46,804 nt of DNA from Thalassobaculaceae bacterium. Lineage in GTDB: Bacteria; Pseudomonadota; Alphaproteobacteria; Thalassobaculales; Thalassobaculaceae. The notes beneath the pieces are model-generated. The model saw only the letters and a program-made list of their open reading frames with translations, ran no database searches and was not told the DNA's origin. Location: contig JARGOG010000034.1 in the NCBI GenBank assembly GCA_029212785.1, positions 1 to 46,804 on the forward strand. The letters run 5' to 3'. The position numbers were made by a program, and so were the translations under genes. The stretch's first letter is position 1. Each line of letters opens with the position of its first letter. Shown one piece after another: positions 17,359 through 26,868 of this stretch.

Positions 17359-17703
17359 ATGGTTCTCCCGACTTGGATTAAACCGGTGTTATGTGGTGTG
17401 GTCATTGGCGGCATTGCCGCGACGGTGCTGGGCTTCTCCACCGGCGGCTGGATTACGGCCAGCAAGGCTGAAGTCGTCGCCAATGAGCAGGCCAATGCCG
17501 AGGTGGCGGCGGCATTGCTGCCGATCTGCGTCGAACTCGCCAGCCAGGACACCCAGCGAAGCACGAAGATCGAAGGCATCCGGTCTAAGCCGTCCTATCA
17601 GCGCAACGAGGCCATCATGGACGCCGGCTGGACGACCATGCCCGGCACCGAGAAGAGCGACCGACGCGTGGCTTCGGTCTGCGTCGAGAAACTGCTGAAC
17701 TAG
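17359..17703 (+). CDS. Small membrane-anchored conserved hypothetical protein
   Basis: 114 residues. An N-terminal hydrophobic helix (residues about 7-26, VLCGVVIGGIAATVLGF) is followed by GGWIT, an alanine-rich helix, then a soluble tail with two cysteines (PICVEL and ASVCVEKL) and the segment SYQRNEAIMDAGWTTMPG. This pattern is familiar from uncharacterised rhizobial and rhodospirillal proteins and looks like a single-pass inner-membrane anchor with a periplasmic domain. The ATG follows AAGGA. It is a single-gene unit in an AT-rich setting. No function is known to me. Confidence 0.72.
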   Translation: MVLPTWIKPVLCGVVIGGIAATVLGFSTGGWITASKAEVVANEQANAEVAAALLPICVELASQDTQRSTKIEGIRSKPSYQRNEAIMDAGWTTMPGTEKSDRRVASVCVEKLLN

Positions 17704-17779
17704 CAGATGGTTTCGGTCTCTGCCGAGCGAGGTCGGTGACAGCATTGCCGCCTGACCGATCGCCGCGGGATCAAAAGAA

Positions 17780-17809
17780 AACTCCCCGGTCGCACGCGGC
17801 CGGGGAGTT
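17780..17809 (-). terminator. Rho-independent terminator of the D-aminoacylase-like gene
   Basis: Thirteen-base arms AACTCCCCGGTCG (17780-17792) and CGGCCGGGGAGTT (17797-17809), one G-T pair, with a CACG loop. On the minus strand the stem is followed by TTTTCTTTTG, a proper T-tract, 36 bp after the stop of the leftward amidohydrolase gene. On the plus strand only a broken T-run follows, so it may serve the small rightward gene less efficiently. Confidence 0.85.
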
Positions 17810-17845
17810 CAGTTTCGAGGTTACCTCATTCAGGAACGTGGCCGC

Positions 17846-19558
17846 TCAGCGCTGGCCGCGCACCACCCGTCCCGGCAGCTCGCCGGTCGCCTCGCCGCCG
17901 CGGTAGGTGACCCGGCCCGACGCGATGGTCGCCGCGTAGCCGCGGGACTTCTGCAGCAGGCGCTTGCCACCGGCGGGCAGGTCGAAGGTCACGTAGGGAT
18001 CGGAGAAGCCGACCGCATCCCAGTCGATCACGTTCACATCCGCCTTCTTTCCCGCCTGCAGCACACCCCGGTCGGACAGACCCGCGGCAGATGCCGTGTC
18101 CGATGTCAGGCGCCGGATCACGTCTTCCATCGCGAAGCGCGACCGGTCGCGGCCCCAGTAGCTCATCAGCCAGGTCGGGAACCCGGCATCCAGGATGAAG
18201 CCCACATGGGCGCCGCCATCGCCGAGACCCATGATCACGTTCGGGTCGGCCAACATCGCTTCCGGCGTTGACATGTCGTAGTTCACGAAATTGACCAGCG
18301 GCGTGTAGATGAACGCCTTGCCGTCGCGCTCCAGCAGGATGTCGTAGGCGACTTCCTGGGGGGTACGGCCCTCGCGCTCGGCCATGACGGCGATCGACTG
18401 GTCCTGCTTCGGCTCGTAGTTGGCCGGCGAGCCCAACCGGAACATCTTGGAAAAAGAGATCCGGTGGATCAGCGGGAAAGTGCTCTCCTTGATCGGATCG
18501 TCGGCCAGGATTTTCGCCCGAAGCTCCGGGTCGCGCATCGCCGCCACCCGCTGATCGAGCGGCAGATGGGCAATCGACTTGTAGGTCTGAGTACCGGAGA
18601 ACGGGTTCTGGCTGCCTTCCAGCCCGAGCAGGATGCCGATCGGTCGGGGGGCGGCGACCGGTCGGATCGACAGGCCGTCAGCCTTCGCCTCATTCGACAT
18701 GCGCATCAGGTCGCGCCAGAAATCCGGTCGGTCGTGGCGCTGGGTAAGGGAGAACACGGCGGTACGCCCGCTCTTCTCGACCACGCGGCGCAGGACCGCG
18801 AACTCGCCCTCGGGGCTCGGTTCGTTCCAGTCGGAGACGATCTCCAGGAAGCCGGAACCCGCCTCTTTCATGCCCATGGCGATCCCCGTCAGCTCGTCCT
18901 CATGGGCGCGCAGGGTTGGCGTGTAGTCGCCGGCCAACGTCTTGTGGCTGATGGTCCGCGAGGTGGAGAAACCGAAGGCGCCAGCCTTGATCGCATCATG
19001 GGTGAGGGCGCGCATCTTGGCGATGTCGTCCTCGGTCGCCGCTTCGTGCTGGATCGCCCGCTCGCCCATGGTGTAGACGCGCAGGGCGGCGTGGGGCAGC
19101 AGGGTGCAGAGATCGATGTCGCGCGGCAGGCGGTCGAGCACGTCGAGATACTCGCCGAAGCCTTCCCACTGCCAGTTCAGCCCTTCATGCATGACGGGGC
19201 CCGGGATGTCCTCCACCCCCTCCATAAGCTCGACCAGCTTCTCGCGATCGGCCGGTTTGCAGGGCGCGAACCCGACGCCGCAATTGCCCATCACCGCGGT
19301 GGTCACGCCGTGCCAGGCCGACGGTGTCATGTGGCGATCCCAGACCGCCTGACCGTCATAGTGGGTGTGGATATCGACAAAGCCGGGGGTGACGATCTTG
19401 CCCTTGGCGTCGATCTCCTCGGCCGCCCGGGTGCCGCCGATGTCGCCAACGGCAAGGATCCGGTCGCCGGCCAGCGCCACGTCGCCTTCATAAGCGGGAG
19501 CGCCGGTGCCGTCGACGATCGTGCCGCCACGGATGATGAGAGTCGCTTCGCTGGTCAT
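17846..19558 (-). CDS. N-acyl-D-amino-acid deacylase-type amidohydrolase
   Basis: 570-residue amidohydrolase_3 protein. The metal-site HTH is in FVDIHTHYDGQ (His64, His66), and Cys93 in GNCGVGFAP matches the cysteine that bridges zinc in D-aminoacylases, which distinguishes this group from dihydroorotases. Further conserved segments are GAFGFSTSRT near 195 and GLGDGGAHVGF near 450. It would hydrolyse N-acyl-D-amino acids or a related N-acyl or carbamoyl compound. ATG 19558 follows GGAGGAG. It is monocistronic, ends in a clear terminator and is divergent from a DMT exporter. Substrate uncertain. Confidence 0.87.
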   Translation of the reverse strand: MTSEATLIIRGGTIVDGTGAPAYEGDVALAGDRILAVGDIGGTRAAEEIDAKGKIVTPGFVDIHTHYDGQAVWDRHMTPSAWHGVTTAVMGNCGVGFAPCKPADREKLVELMEGVEDIPGPVMHEGLNWQWEGFGEYLDVLDRLPRDIDLCTLLPHAALRVYTMGERAIQHEAATEDDIAKMRALTHDAIKAGAFGFSTSRTISHKTLAGDYTPTLRAHEDELTGIAMGMKEAGSGFLEIVSDWNEPSPEGEFAVLRRVVEKSGRTAVFSLTQRHDRPDFWRDLMRMSNEAKADGLSIRPVAAPRPIGILLGLEGSQNPFSGTQTYKSIAHLPLDQRVAAMRDPELRAKILADDPIKESTFPLIHRISFSKMFRLGSPANYEPKQDQSIAVMAEREGRTPQEVAYDILLERDGKAFIYTPLVNFVNYDMSTPEAMLADPNVIMGLGDGGAHVGFILDAGFPTWLMSYWGRDRSRFAMEDVIRRLTSDTASAAGLSDRGVLQAGKKADVNVIDWDAVGFSDPYVTFDLPAGGKRLLQKSRGYAATIASGRVTYRGGEATGELPGRVVRGQR

Positions 19559-19755
19559 GGGGGGTCTCCTCCGATAGCCGGATCCCGGCCTTATTCGTTG
19601 TCTTGGCAATGGTAATCTAGCCAATTGTTGGGGGGCACGTGAAGAGCAATACGATCAATCCGCTTTCGCAACGCGGTCCGCCTTGGTAAGGATCGAATTC
19701 CCGCCACCGGCTGAGCGGCAACGCTCGGTCCCGGCCCGGCCCCGGAACGACGCCC

Positions 19756-20832
19756 ATGAACCAGAACAACGATCCGTCGCCGGCGGGTGCATCCGCATCC
19801 CGAGCGACCGACGCCGACGCGCGGCCAGATGAGGCGCGGGGAGGCGAGACGCGGGCGGACGTGACGCCCGGCGACAGTCCGACGCTGGCGATCGGAATGT
19901 TGCTGTTCGCGATGTTCGTGTTCACCGCCATGGACGGGATCGCAAAGGGGCTCGCGGGGCAGGGAATGCCGCCGGAGCGGATCATCCTGCTGCGCTTCGT
20001 GCTGGTGTCGGCGATCCTCGCGCCGGTCGTCGTCGCGCGCTGGAAGCACCGGCCGATACGTACCAGCCGGCCGATCCTTCATATTCTGCGCGGCGTGCTG
20101 CTGATTGCCTCGGCGACGCTGTTCGTCTACGCCATGCGCGCCCTGCCGTTGGAGACCGCGACGGCGATCGGTTTCGCCTCGCCGCTCTACGTGACCGCGC
20201 TCTCGATCCCGTTTCTCGGCGAGAAGGTGGGAATGCGGCGTTGGGCGGCGGTCGGTGTCGGTTTCGTGGGCATCCTGGTCATTCTGCGTCCGGGTTCGGC
20301 GTCCTTCGTTCCGGAGATGCTGATTCCGCTGTTCTCGTCGCTGTGCTGGGCCTGTGGTCTGATCATTACCCGGGCGATGCGCGGCCGCGAGGGCCCGCTC
20401 ACCATTCTGATCTGGTCGACCGCCAGCGGCATGCTGGTCATCGCGCCGCTCGGCATCGCCGACTGGGAAACGCCGACGGCCACCCAGTGGCTGATGCTCG
20501 CCGCCATCGCCGCCTGCCACGCGGCGGGACAGTACTTCACGATCCGCGCCTTCATGATGGCCTCGGCGTCGCTGCTTGCCCCGTTCTCCTACAGCACCAT
20601 CGTGTGGGCCAGTCTGATCGGGCTCTTCGCCTTCGGCTCCTACCCGGATACGGCCACCATCGCCGGAACCTGTCTCCTGGTTGGTGCGGGGCTCTATGTC
20701 TGGCACCGCGAGCGCACGGTCACCGGCCAGCCGACCGTGCCCGGCGGCTCGATTTCCGAGGTCGCCCAGGAAACGCCGCCAAGCGGGGAGATCGAAGAGG
20801 GGCATGCCGGCGGCGATCGGGGCACGCGGTAG
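19756..20832 (+). CDS. DMT-superfamily (EamA) transporter
   Basis: 358 residues with two EamA repeats and about ten transmembrane helices between residues 43 and 315, typical of 10-TMS drug/metabolite exporters. The first 40 residues are a hydrophilic, low-complexity Ala/Asp/Arg extension and the last 35 are also hydrophilic; the true start could lie downstream, though no better ribosome-linked ATG is evident. Family members export amino acids, purines or other metabolites. It is divergent from the N-acyl amino-acid deacylase gene, compatible with export of a breakdown product, but that is only contextual. Confidence 0.86.
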   Translation: MNQNNDPSPAGASASRATDADARPDEARGGETRADVTPGDSPTLAIGMLLFAMFVFTAMDGIAKGLAGQGMPPERIILLRFVLVSAILAPVVVARWKHRPIRTSRPILHILRGVLLIASATLFVYAMRALPLETATAIGFASPLYVTALSIPFLGEKVGMRRWAAVGVGFVGILVILRPGSASFVPEMLIPLFSSLCWACGLIITRAMRGREGPLTILIWSTASGMLVIAPLGIADWETPTATQWLMLAAIAACHAAGQYFTIRAFMMASASLLAPFSYSTIVWASLIGLFAFGSYPDTATIAGTCLLVGAGLYVWHRERTVTGQPTVPGGSISEVAQETPPSGEIEEGHAGGDRGTR

Positions 20833-20933
20833 TCGGCCGCGGACTTTTGCCAGATCGGTGCGTACCATTTGTATCGGGACGCTCGGTCGGTTAGAGCAGG
20901 GAGGGTCGGACCGGCAACACGAGCAAGCGCTGA

Positions 20934-22547
20934 ATGCCCTTCTCCACGTACACCCCGTCCGTGCTTCCGGATCGCGACGGCGTGCTGCGCCTGATGCGGG
21001 CGGGGGGCTATGCGGCTGCGCTGGCAGCCCTGCGGGAATGGGGGAGTGAGGCACGCGACCATGCCTATTGGTTGCTTCGGGGCACCTGCGCCTGGCACGC
21101 GCGAATGTCGGAGGCGGAGGATTGCTTGCGGTCGGCAATCCTGATGCGGGTGGATGATCCGCGAGGCTACTCGTTTCTGCTGCGCTTGCTGACGGACCAG
21201 TGGCAGGTGGACCGCGCCGATCGTCTTGCACATGCCTATTGCTACCTGGATCCGCTGGCCGAGGAAGCATGGATCGTCCGGCGTCTCGTGGCGCATCAAT
21301 TCGGCAATCGAGAGGCCGCGCGTTCCGCACTTCGGCGTGCAGCGATCCTGGATCCTGCATCCGTTCGGCCAGTTGCCGTGATGGCGGCCGGGCAGGACGG
21401 GTTGGATCTCGAAAGTTGGATCAGGGTGGCGCGGCGCAACGTCGTCCTGACCCCCGACGAAGGCAGTGCTCACCGGTACTTGGGGGAGGCGCTGCGGCAG
21501 TCGGGGGACCTGGAGCATGCCTCGCAGGCCTTCTCTACCGCGTTCGCCGGCTCCGGCCGAGGGCGCATGCCCAAGGAAGTGCCGCTCGATCGGCTCGCCG
21601 CAGAGCCGGGCGTGTTCGTCGAAACCGTCCGTGTCGCAGATTCCCACCAGTCTCTCACGCTCGTCCGCTTCGAGGCGGCAGTTGTCGACATGGAGTGCGG
21701 TCTCGTGATGACGCGGACCGGCCTGCACGCGGCGGCCGCTTATTGCCATATGGAGTTCCCGGACAAATACACGGCAGCCTGGAGCGACGAGGCGCGGAAC
21801 CTGTTGGAGCCGACGGATGCCGATGATGTCGCGTTCTCGGACGCGGTCCTGCTGCCGGGGTATCTGGACAATTACGGTCATTGGCTCGTGGACTCACTGC
21901 CGAGCCTGTTGGCACTCGGATCGACAGCGGGGATCTCTGTTTCCAGGGCGCTGACGCCGCGCCTGCCGGCATTCAAGGCGCGCAGTGCAGCGGTGGTCGC
22001 CGACGCTCTCGGTCTCTCTGCCGAAGTGACGGCCGCGCCCCTGGGCCGCTTCGTCGCGGCCCGCAATGTCGTGGTCGCCGTGCTACCGAACATGGCGGCG
22101 CGGATGCGGATCATACGTCGATTGGCGCCGGTCGCGACGGGCGCGCGGAGGCTTTTCGTACACCGCCGATCTGCCAATCACCGCAGGATCCGGAATGTCG
22201 AAGAGGTCAAAGCCCTGCTGGGCCGGCACGGCTTCGAGACCGTCTATCCAGAGGAAATGACGTTCGACGCCCAGATAGAACTGTTCGCACAGGCCGAAGC
22301 CGTGATCGGCGCCCAGGGAGCGGCGATGACCAACCTGCTGTTCTCCGCTTCCAGCACCCGGGCCATGATGTTTTACGGCGGACAATTCATGCCGTTCTAT
22401 CACGCCCTGGCAAAAGCGACGTCGATCGACATCGAAAGCGTCCCGGCGCAGGTTTGCCCGGATCCGGGCCATATGTCGCCGGAGCACCGCGATCTGGTCG
22501 TCAATCTCGAAGACCTGTCCGCCAGACTGGCGACGCTCGGCACCTGA
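20934..22547 (+). CDS. TPR-containing glycosyltransferase family 61 protein
   Basis: 537 residues in two parts. Residues about 10-195 are alpha-helical TPR-like repeats (AREVAEDC-type helices, then RYLGEALRQSGDLEHASQAF). From about 280 on is a GT61 (DUF563) domain: LDNYGHWLVDSLPSLLAL near 310, RLFVHRRSANHRRIRN near 405, and AEAVIGAQGAAMTNLLF near 455, the pattern of the nucleotide-sugar site in this family. It probably transfers a pentose or hexose to a surface polysaccharide or glycoprotein. No ribosome site is obvious before this ATG, so the start is uncertain. It is convergent with the SMP-30 gene, 17 bp between stops. Confidence 0.8.
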   Translation: MPFSTYTPSVLPDRDGVLRLMRAGGYAAALAALREWGSEARDHAYWLLRGTCAWHARMSEAEDCLRSAILMRVDDPRGYSFLLRLLTDQWQVDRADRLAHAYCYLDPLAEEAWIVRRLVAHQFGNREAARSALRRAAILDPASVRPVAVMAAGQDGLDLESWIRVARRNVVLTPDEGSAHRYLGEALRQSGDLEHASQAFSTAFAGSGRGRMPKEVPLDRLAAEPGVFVETVRVADSHQSLTLVRFEAAVVDMECGLVMTRTGLHAAAAYCHMEFPDKYTAAWSDEARNLLEPTDADDVAFSDAVLLPGYLDNYGHWLVDSLPSLLALGSTAGISVSRALTPRLPAFKARSAAVVADALGLSAEVTAAPLGRFVAARNVVVAVLPNMAARMRIIRRLAPVATGARRLFVHRRSANHRRIRNVEEVKALLGRHGFETVYPEEMTFDAQIELFAQAEAVIGAQGAAMTNLLFSASSTRAMMFYGGQFMPFYHALAKATSIDIESVPAQVCPDPGHMSPEHRDLVVNLEDLSARLATLGT

Positions 22548-22564
22548 CGGAGACGACCTGGTCG

Positions 22565-23482
22565 TCAGAACGTCTTGGCGCCGGTGACCGGTAGCATGAT
22601 GGCGTAGATCGAGCTGGTGCCGGCGATGAACATGCGGTTGCGTTTCGGCCCTCCGAACACCAGGTTCGCCACCCGCTCGGGGATTTTGATCCGTCCGATC
22701 AGGTTGCCGTCGGGCAGGTAGCACTCGACGCCATTGCCGGCACTGGTCCAGATCCGTCCTTCGGTATCCAGGCGGAAGCCGTCATAGATCCCCGTCTCGC
22801 AGGTCATGACGACTTCGCCGCCGGAAAGCGTACCGTCGGCGCCGACGGCGAATTTGCGGATATGCCGGTTGCCGTTCTTGTAGCGGGTGAAGCCGCTGTC
22901 GGCGATGTAGAGGGTCTGCTCGTCGACCGAGAAGGCGAGACCGTTGGGGCGCTGGAAATCGTCGGCCACCACACTGAGTGCGCCGCTGTCCGGGTCGAGG
23001 CGGAAGACGTAGTCGCCGGCCTGCTCCTGGGGCGCGGCGAAACCCTCGTAGTCGCTGTCGATGCCGTAGGCCGGATCGGTGAACCAGATCGAGTTGTCGG
23101 AGCGCACCACCACGTCGTTCGGGCTGTTCAGCCGCTTGCCGTCATAGCTGTCGGCCAGCACGGTGATCGAGCCGTCATGCTCGGTGCGGGTGACACGGCG
23201 GGTGCCGTGCTCGCAGCTTATCAGCCGGCCCTGGCGGTCCACCGTGTGGCCATTGCTGTAGTGGCCGTGATTGCCTCGGAACACGCCGGTCTCGCCGGTG
23301 CATTCGTCCCAGCGCATGATCCGGTCGTTCGGAATGTCGCTCCACAGCAGCGAGCGCAGGGCGGGGAAGTACACCGGGCCCTCTGTCCAGCGGCCGCCGG
23401 TCCAGATCCGTTCGACGCTGGCGGAAGTCTTCACCAGCAGGCGGAACGGGTCATCGATGATGTCGAATTCACTTTCGGCCAT
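22565..23482 (-). CDS. SMP-30/gluconolactonase/LRE family protein
   Basis: 305-residue six-bladed beta-propeller lactonase. Likely metal ligands are visible: Glu34 in WTEGPVYF, the Asn in LNSPNDVVV near 120, and the Asp in GFRLDTEGRIW near 245. SMP-30 relatives hydrolyse sugar lactones such as gluconolactone. The ATG follows a GGAGC site. It lies after the DUF1499 gene on the same strand with only a few bases between them, so the PEP-mutase-like enzyme, the DUF1499 protein and this gene look like one operon. The natural lactone is unknown. Confidence 0.88.
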   Translation of the reverse strand: MAESEFDIIDDPFRLLVKTSASVERIWTGGRWTEGPVYFPALRSLLWSDIPNDRIMRWDECTGETGVFRGNHGHYSNGHTVDRQGRLISCEHGTRRVTRTEHDGSITVLADSYDGKRLNSPNDVVVRSDNSIWFTDPAYGIDSDYEGFAAPQEQAGDYVFRLDPDSGALSVVADDFQRPNGLAFSVDEQTLYIADSGFTRYKNGNRHIRKFAVGADGTLSGGEVVMTCETGIYDGFRLDTEGRIWTSAGNGVECYLPDGNLIGRIKIPERVANLVFGGPKRNRMFIAGTSSIYAIMLPVTGAKTF

Positions 23483-23491
23483 GGGGGGCTC

Positions 23492-24001
23492 CTATCGCTG
23501 AAGTCGGTCGAGAAACGCGCGGATGCGTCGGGCGTTGGTACCGAGGTCGTGGACTCCAACCCGCGAGCGCGAACGCAGGTCGACACGGGTGCCGCCGCCG
23601 TCGGGGCGCAGGCGAACGACGACATCGTCCTTGAACCGGAGCAGTGCCGTGGTGGCCACCGCCTCGATCCGGCCTTCCTCGGCAGTCAACTCGCGAATCA
23701 CCCAGCCCATGTCCAGGGCTGCCGTATGGGTGCGCGGGAACAGTTCGGCGACCGGCGTCTTCAGGAACAGCGGACCGATATCCGGATATCCGGCGCGCTG
23801 TCTGTCGGCGAGTGCCGCCGGATAGGGGGGAGTCTGCGAGACGGTGAAAACCGGCGGATCCGCGAGGTCGGTGGCGATGTCGTTGATTGCGGGCAGGATG
23901 AAGAACGCCTGCACCATAGGTACGGTCACGTAGAGGACCCCCAGCAGCGCGCCGGCGAGGACGGAGAGGATCGCATAGGTGAACGCGCTGCCGGGTGCCA
24001 C
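23492..24001 (-). CDS. DUF1499 domain protein
   Basis: 169 residues from GTG 24001, chosen because GGAGGGG lies seven bases upstream; the longer form from 24040 would overlap the previous gene needlessly. One transmembrane helix near the N-terminus (AFTYAILSVLAGALLGVLYV) anchors a domain typical of DUF1499: the VFTVSQTPPYP stretch, DMGWVIRELTAEEGRIEAVATTALLRFKDD split over residues 95-130, and a final VGVHDLGTNARRIRAFL. The GVxDxGxNxxRI ending is the signature of the family. Function unknown. It starts a few bases after the PEP-mutase-family stop. Confidence 0.82.
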   Translation of the reverse strand: MAPGSAFTYAILSVLAGALLGVLYVTVPMVQAFFILPAINDIATDLADPPVFTVSQTPPYPAALADRQRAGYPDIGPLFLKTPVAELFPRTHTAALDMGWVIRELTAEEGRIEAVATTALLRFKDDVVVRLRPDGGGTRVDLRSRSRVGVHDLGTNARRIRAFLDRLQR

Positions 24002-24005
24002 GGAA

Positions 24006-24869
24006 TCACCCCTCCAGGAACTCCTTGGTCCAAGTCGCATAGTCGGCGTCGCGGGTGACTCGCTTCATCAGCTCACCGGACGCGACGCCCTGCAGGTCTT
24101 TCGGTGCCGTGCCGTCGCGCAGGGCCTTCAGCGTGGTGTAGGTCGCCTGCACCGAGGCCGCGAAGGGCTGGTGGCCGGTCAGGCAGATCCGTACGCCCAA
24201 CGACGCCAGCCAGTCGGCATCACGCAGGCTTTCCGGCAGGCCGCCGAGCATGATCGGCAGGTCGGTCTCCGCCGCGACCGCTTCCAGGTCGGATTTCTCG
24301 GTGCCACCGACCAGGAAGATCGCGTCGACCCCGGCGGCGTCATAGGCCTTCACCCGCTTGATGCAATCGTCGAGCCCGGTGACGGCGAGCGCGCTGGTGC
24401 GGCCGAAGATCGACAGGGATTTGTCGACCCGGCCGGCCAGCGCCGCCTTCATCTTGCCGGTGCCTTCCTCGATCGAGAGCAAGGTGGTCTTGCCGCCGGA
24501 ACCGTGGACGTAAGGTAGCACCGTGTCCTCGATGCTCATGCCCGAAATGCCGGCGATCTCCAGCTCTTCGACCGTGCGCTGGACGTTGAGCGCGTTGCCG
24601 TAGCCGTGGTCGGCGTCGACCATCAACGGCAGGGAGGTGGCGCGGCAGATGCGGCCCGCCTGGTCGGCGAACTCGCTGAGCGTCAATACGATCAGGTCCG
24701 GCGCGCCGAGCACGGTCATCGAGGCGACGGAGCCGGCGAACATGCCGATCTCGAAGCCGACCTCCTCGGCGATCCGGGCGGAAATCGGATCGAAGACCGA
24801 CCCCGGATAAACGCAAGACTTGCCATCCAGTACCGCGCGAAACCGCTCGCGCCGCTCGTTCCACTTCAT
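24006..24869 (-). CDS. PEP mutase/isocitrate lyase superfamily enzyme, oxaloacetate decarboxylase-like
   Basis: 287-residue TIM-barrel enzyme. The metal-binding motif is VDADHGYGN near residue 80 and the acid pair SIEDT near 113. The flexible loop that carries KKCGH in isocitrate and methylisocitrate lyases instead reads VHGSGGKTT, so the catalytic cysteine is absent. That pattern and the length fit the PA4872-type oxaloacetate decarboxylases of this superfamily. The start is ATG 24869, placed seven bases after GGAG. First gene of the likely operon with DUF1499 and SMP-30. Activity on oxaloacetate or a 3-substituted analogue is inferred, not shown. Confidence 0.85.
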   Translation of the reverse strand: MKWNERRERFRAVLDGKSCVYPGSVFDPISARIAEEVGFEIGMFAGSVASMTVLGAPDLIVLTLSEFADQAGRICRATSLPLMVDADHGYGNALNVQRTVEELEIAGISGMSIEDTVLPYVHGSGGKTTLLSIEEGTGKMKAALAGRVDKSLSIFGRTSALAVTGLDDCIKRVKAYDAAGVDAIFLVGGTEKSDLEAVAAETDLPIMLGGLPESLRDADWLASLGVRICLTGHQPFAASVQATYTTLKALRDGTAPKDLQGVASGELMKRVTRDADYATWTKEFLEG

Positions 24870-24945
24870 GCTCGTCTCCACCCCGTTAGGTTTTATTGGC
24901 GAGGAGACTAGCGGCGAGGGGAGCGGGGGACCAGGGTGGAACGTT

Positions 24946-26868
24946 TCAAGTCTCGCGCTCGCCGCCGGCTATGACCTTGGCGACCTCGTCGGCCGGAATA
25001 TCGTCGAACGACGCGTAGTTCATCCGGTACAGCCGGGCGTAGAGGCCGCCGGACGCCATCAGGTCGTCATGGCTGCCCTGTTCGACGATCTCGCCGCCTT
25101 CCAACACAATGATGCGGTCGGCGCCGCGGATCGTGGCCAGCCTGTGGGCGATGACCATGGCCGTGCGGTCTTTCAGCAGGCGGGCCAGCGCGCGCTGGAT
25201 TTCCAGTTCCGTATAGCTGTCGATGCTCGCCGTCGCCTCGTCCAGCACCAGAATCTTGGCGTCGGCCAGCAGGGCCCGTGCGAAGCTGATGAGCTGTCGC
25301 TGGCCAAGCGACAGGTTGGAGCCGCGCTGATCCAGCATGGTCTCGTAGCCGTGTTCGAGCCGCTCGATGAACTCATGGGCGCCGACCGCGGTCGCCGCGT
25401 CCACGACCTGGGCATGGGTGGCGTCGGTTTTGGCGTAGCGAATGTTCTCCGCGATGGTGGCGGAGAACAGGAACGGCTCCTGCAGCACCATGGCGATGTG
25501 GCGCCCCAGGTTGTCCTGGGTCACCGATCGCACGTCCCGCCCGCCGACCAGGACCTCGCCCTCCCACACATCGTAGAAACGGTGGACAAGGGCCGTGGTG
25601 CTGGTCTTGCCGGAGCCGGTCGGGCCGACCAGGGCAACGGTCTCGCCCGGTTTCACCTGGAAGGTGATGTTCTTGAGGATCGGGTGGCCCGGCACATAGC
25701 CGAAGGTGACATCACGGAACTCGATGGCGCCGTCGATCTCCATCGGATCCTCGGCGTCGGGCGCGTCCTCGACCTCGACGTCGACATCCATCACCTCGAA
25801 GATCCGCTGTCCGGCGGCCATCGCCCGCTGCATGATGCTGTATTGCAGGGTGAGCGAGCGGATCGGGTCGAAGAATCGCTGCACATAGAACAGGAAGGCG
25901 ACCATCACGCCGACATCGAGGCTGCTGTCGAGCACCATGGACCCGCCGATCAGGATCACGATCGCCATGGCCGAGCCGGTCAGCGCGTCGACGATCGGCA
26001 CCATCACATTGGTGTAGCGCGAGGCGGCGAGGTGGGCTTCCAGGTTCTCGCGAGCCTTCTCTTCGAACAGGTCGAAGTTCACCGCCTCGCGGCGCAGTTC
26101 CTGGATCGCGCGGATGCCGTGGACGTTCTCCGCCAGGGCGGCGTTGGTGGTCGAGCTCGCCTCGCGGGCCCGCATGAACGCCTTGCGCGCCAGCGGCAGC
26201 CAGACGATGCGCACCAGGAACAGCAGTGGCAGGACCGACAGCGTCAGTCCGCCAAGCGCCGGGTTGAGGCTCAGCAGCACGATGACGATACCGACCAGCA
26301 GCACCAGATCGCCGATGGCGAAGATCGAGGATTCCAGGAACTCCTGCAGGGCATAGACATCGCCCTGCAGGCGCGACATCAGCCGACCGACCTCGGTTCG
26401 GTCCATGAAGGAGAGCGAGACGATCTGCAGATGGGCGTACATGGCGCGGCGCAGGTCGAACAGCAGGCGCTGGGCGGTGCGGCCGATCAGCGTCTCCATG
26501 AAGTGGTTGGCGGTGTAGTTCAGCACCACCACGCCGAGGAACGCGCCGACGAAGATCTGCAGCAGGGAGAGGTCGTTCGCTCCACCGGCCAGCGCGTGGT
26601 CGATGGTCGCGCGCACCAGCAGCGGCAGGGTGAGCTGGGTCAGCGTGAAGGCGAGCACGCAGCCGAGTCCGATCAGAAGCTGGGCCCGATAGGGTGCGAG
26701 ATACGCCATGAAGCGCTTGACCACCCACGGGTCAAAGGCACGGCCGAACAGTTCCTCGTCCTGGCTGATCTGCGAGCCGACGACGGCCAGCGGTGCCCGG
26801 TCGTCGGTGTCGCCCTGGGTTCGGTCACCGCGCCGCGCGGCGTCGCGCTGGTTGTGGCTGGTCGTCAT
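24946..26868 (-). CDS. ABC exporter half-transporter with catalytically complete Walker B (partner 2 of a heterodimer)
   Basis: 640 residues: a six-helix type IV ABC membrane domain (about 50-345) fused to an ATPase domain. Walker A is GPTGSGKT at 415-422, Q-loop Gln463, Walker B ILVLDE with catalytic Glu544, and His575 as switch histidine. The signature is LSLGQ (519-523) rather than LSGGQ. Its start overlaps the stop of the upstream half-transporter by four bases (ATGA). Together they should form an asymmetric exporter for a lipid, peptide or drug-like compound; this subunit supplies the hydrolytic Glu and the altered signature. Confidence 0.93.
   Translation of the reverse strand: MTTSHNQRDAARRGDRTQGDTDDRAPLAVVGSQISQDEELFGRAFDPWVVKRFMAYLAPYRAQLLIGLGCVLAFTLTQLTLPLLVRATIDHALAGGANDLSLLQIFVGAFLGVVVLNYTANHFMETLIGRTAQRLLFDLRRAMYAHLQIVSLSFMDRTEVGRLMSRLQGDVYALQEFLESSIFAIGDLVLLVGIVIVLLSLNPALGGLTLSVLPLLFLVRIVWLPLARKAFMRAREASSTTNAALAENVHGIRAIQELRREAVNFDLFEEKARENLEAHLAASRYTNVMVPIVDALTGSAMAIVILIGGSMVLDSSLDVGVMVAFLFYVQRFFDPIRSLTLQYSIMQRAMAAGQRIFEVMDVDVEVEDAPDAEDPMEIDGAIEFRDVTFGYVPGHPILKNITFQVKPGETVALVGPTGSGKTSTTALVHRFYDVWEGEVLVGGRDVRSVTQDNLGRHIAMVLQEPFLFSATIAENIRYAKTDATHAQVVDAATAVGAHEFIERLEHGYETMLDQRGSNLSLGQRQLISFARALLADAKILVLDEATASIDSYTELEIQRALARLLKDRTAMVIAHRLATIRGADRIIVLEGGEIVEQGSHDDLMASGGLYARLYRMNYASFDDIPADEVAKVIAGGERET

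Noticed and set aside
22552-22566. GACGAC-CTG-GTCGTC hairpin as a bidirectional terminator
   Set aside because: The stem is only 6 bp, has no T-run and overlaps the SMP-30 stop codon; chance is not excluded.
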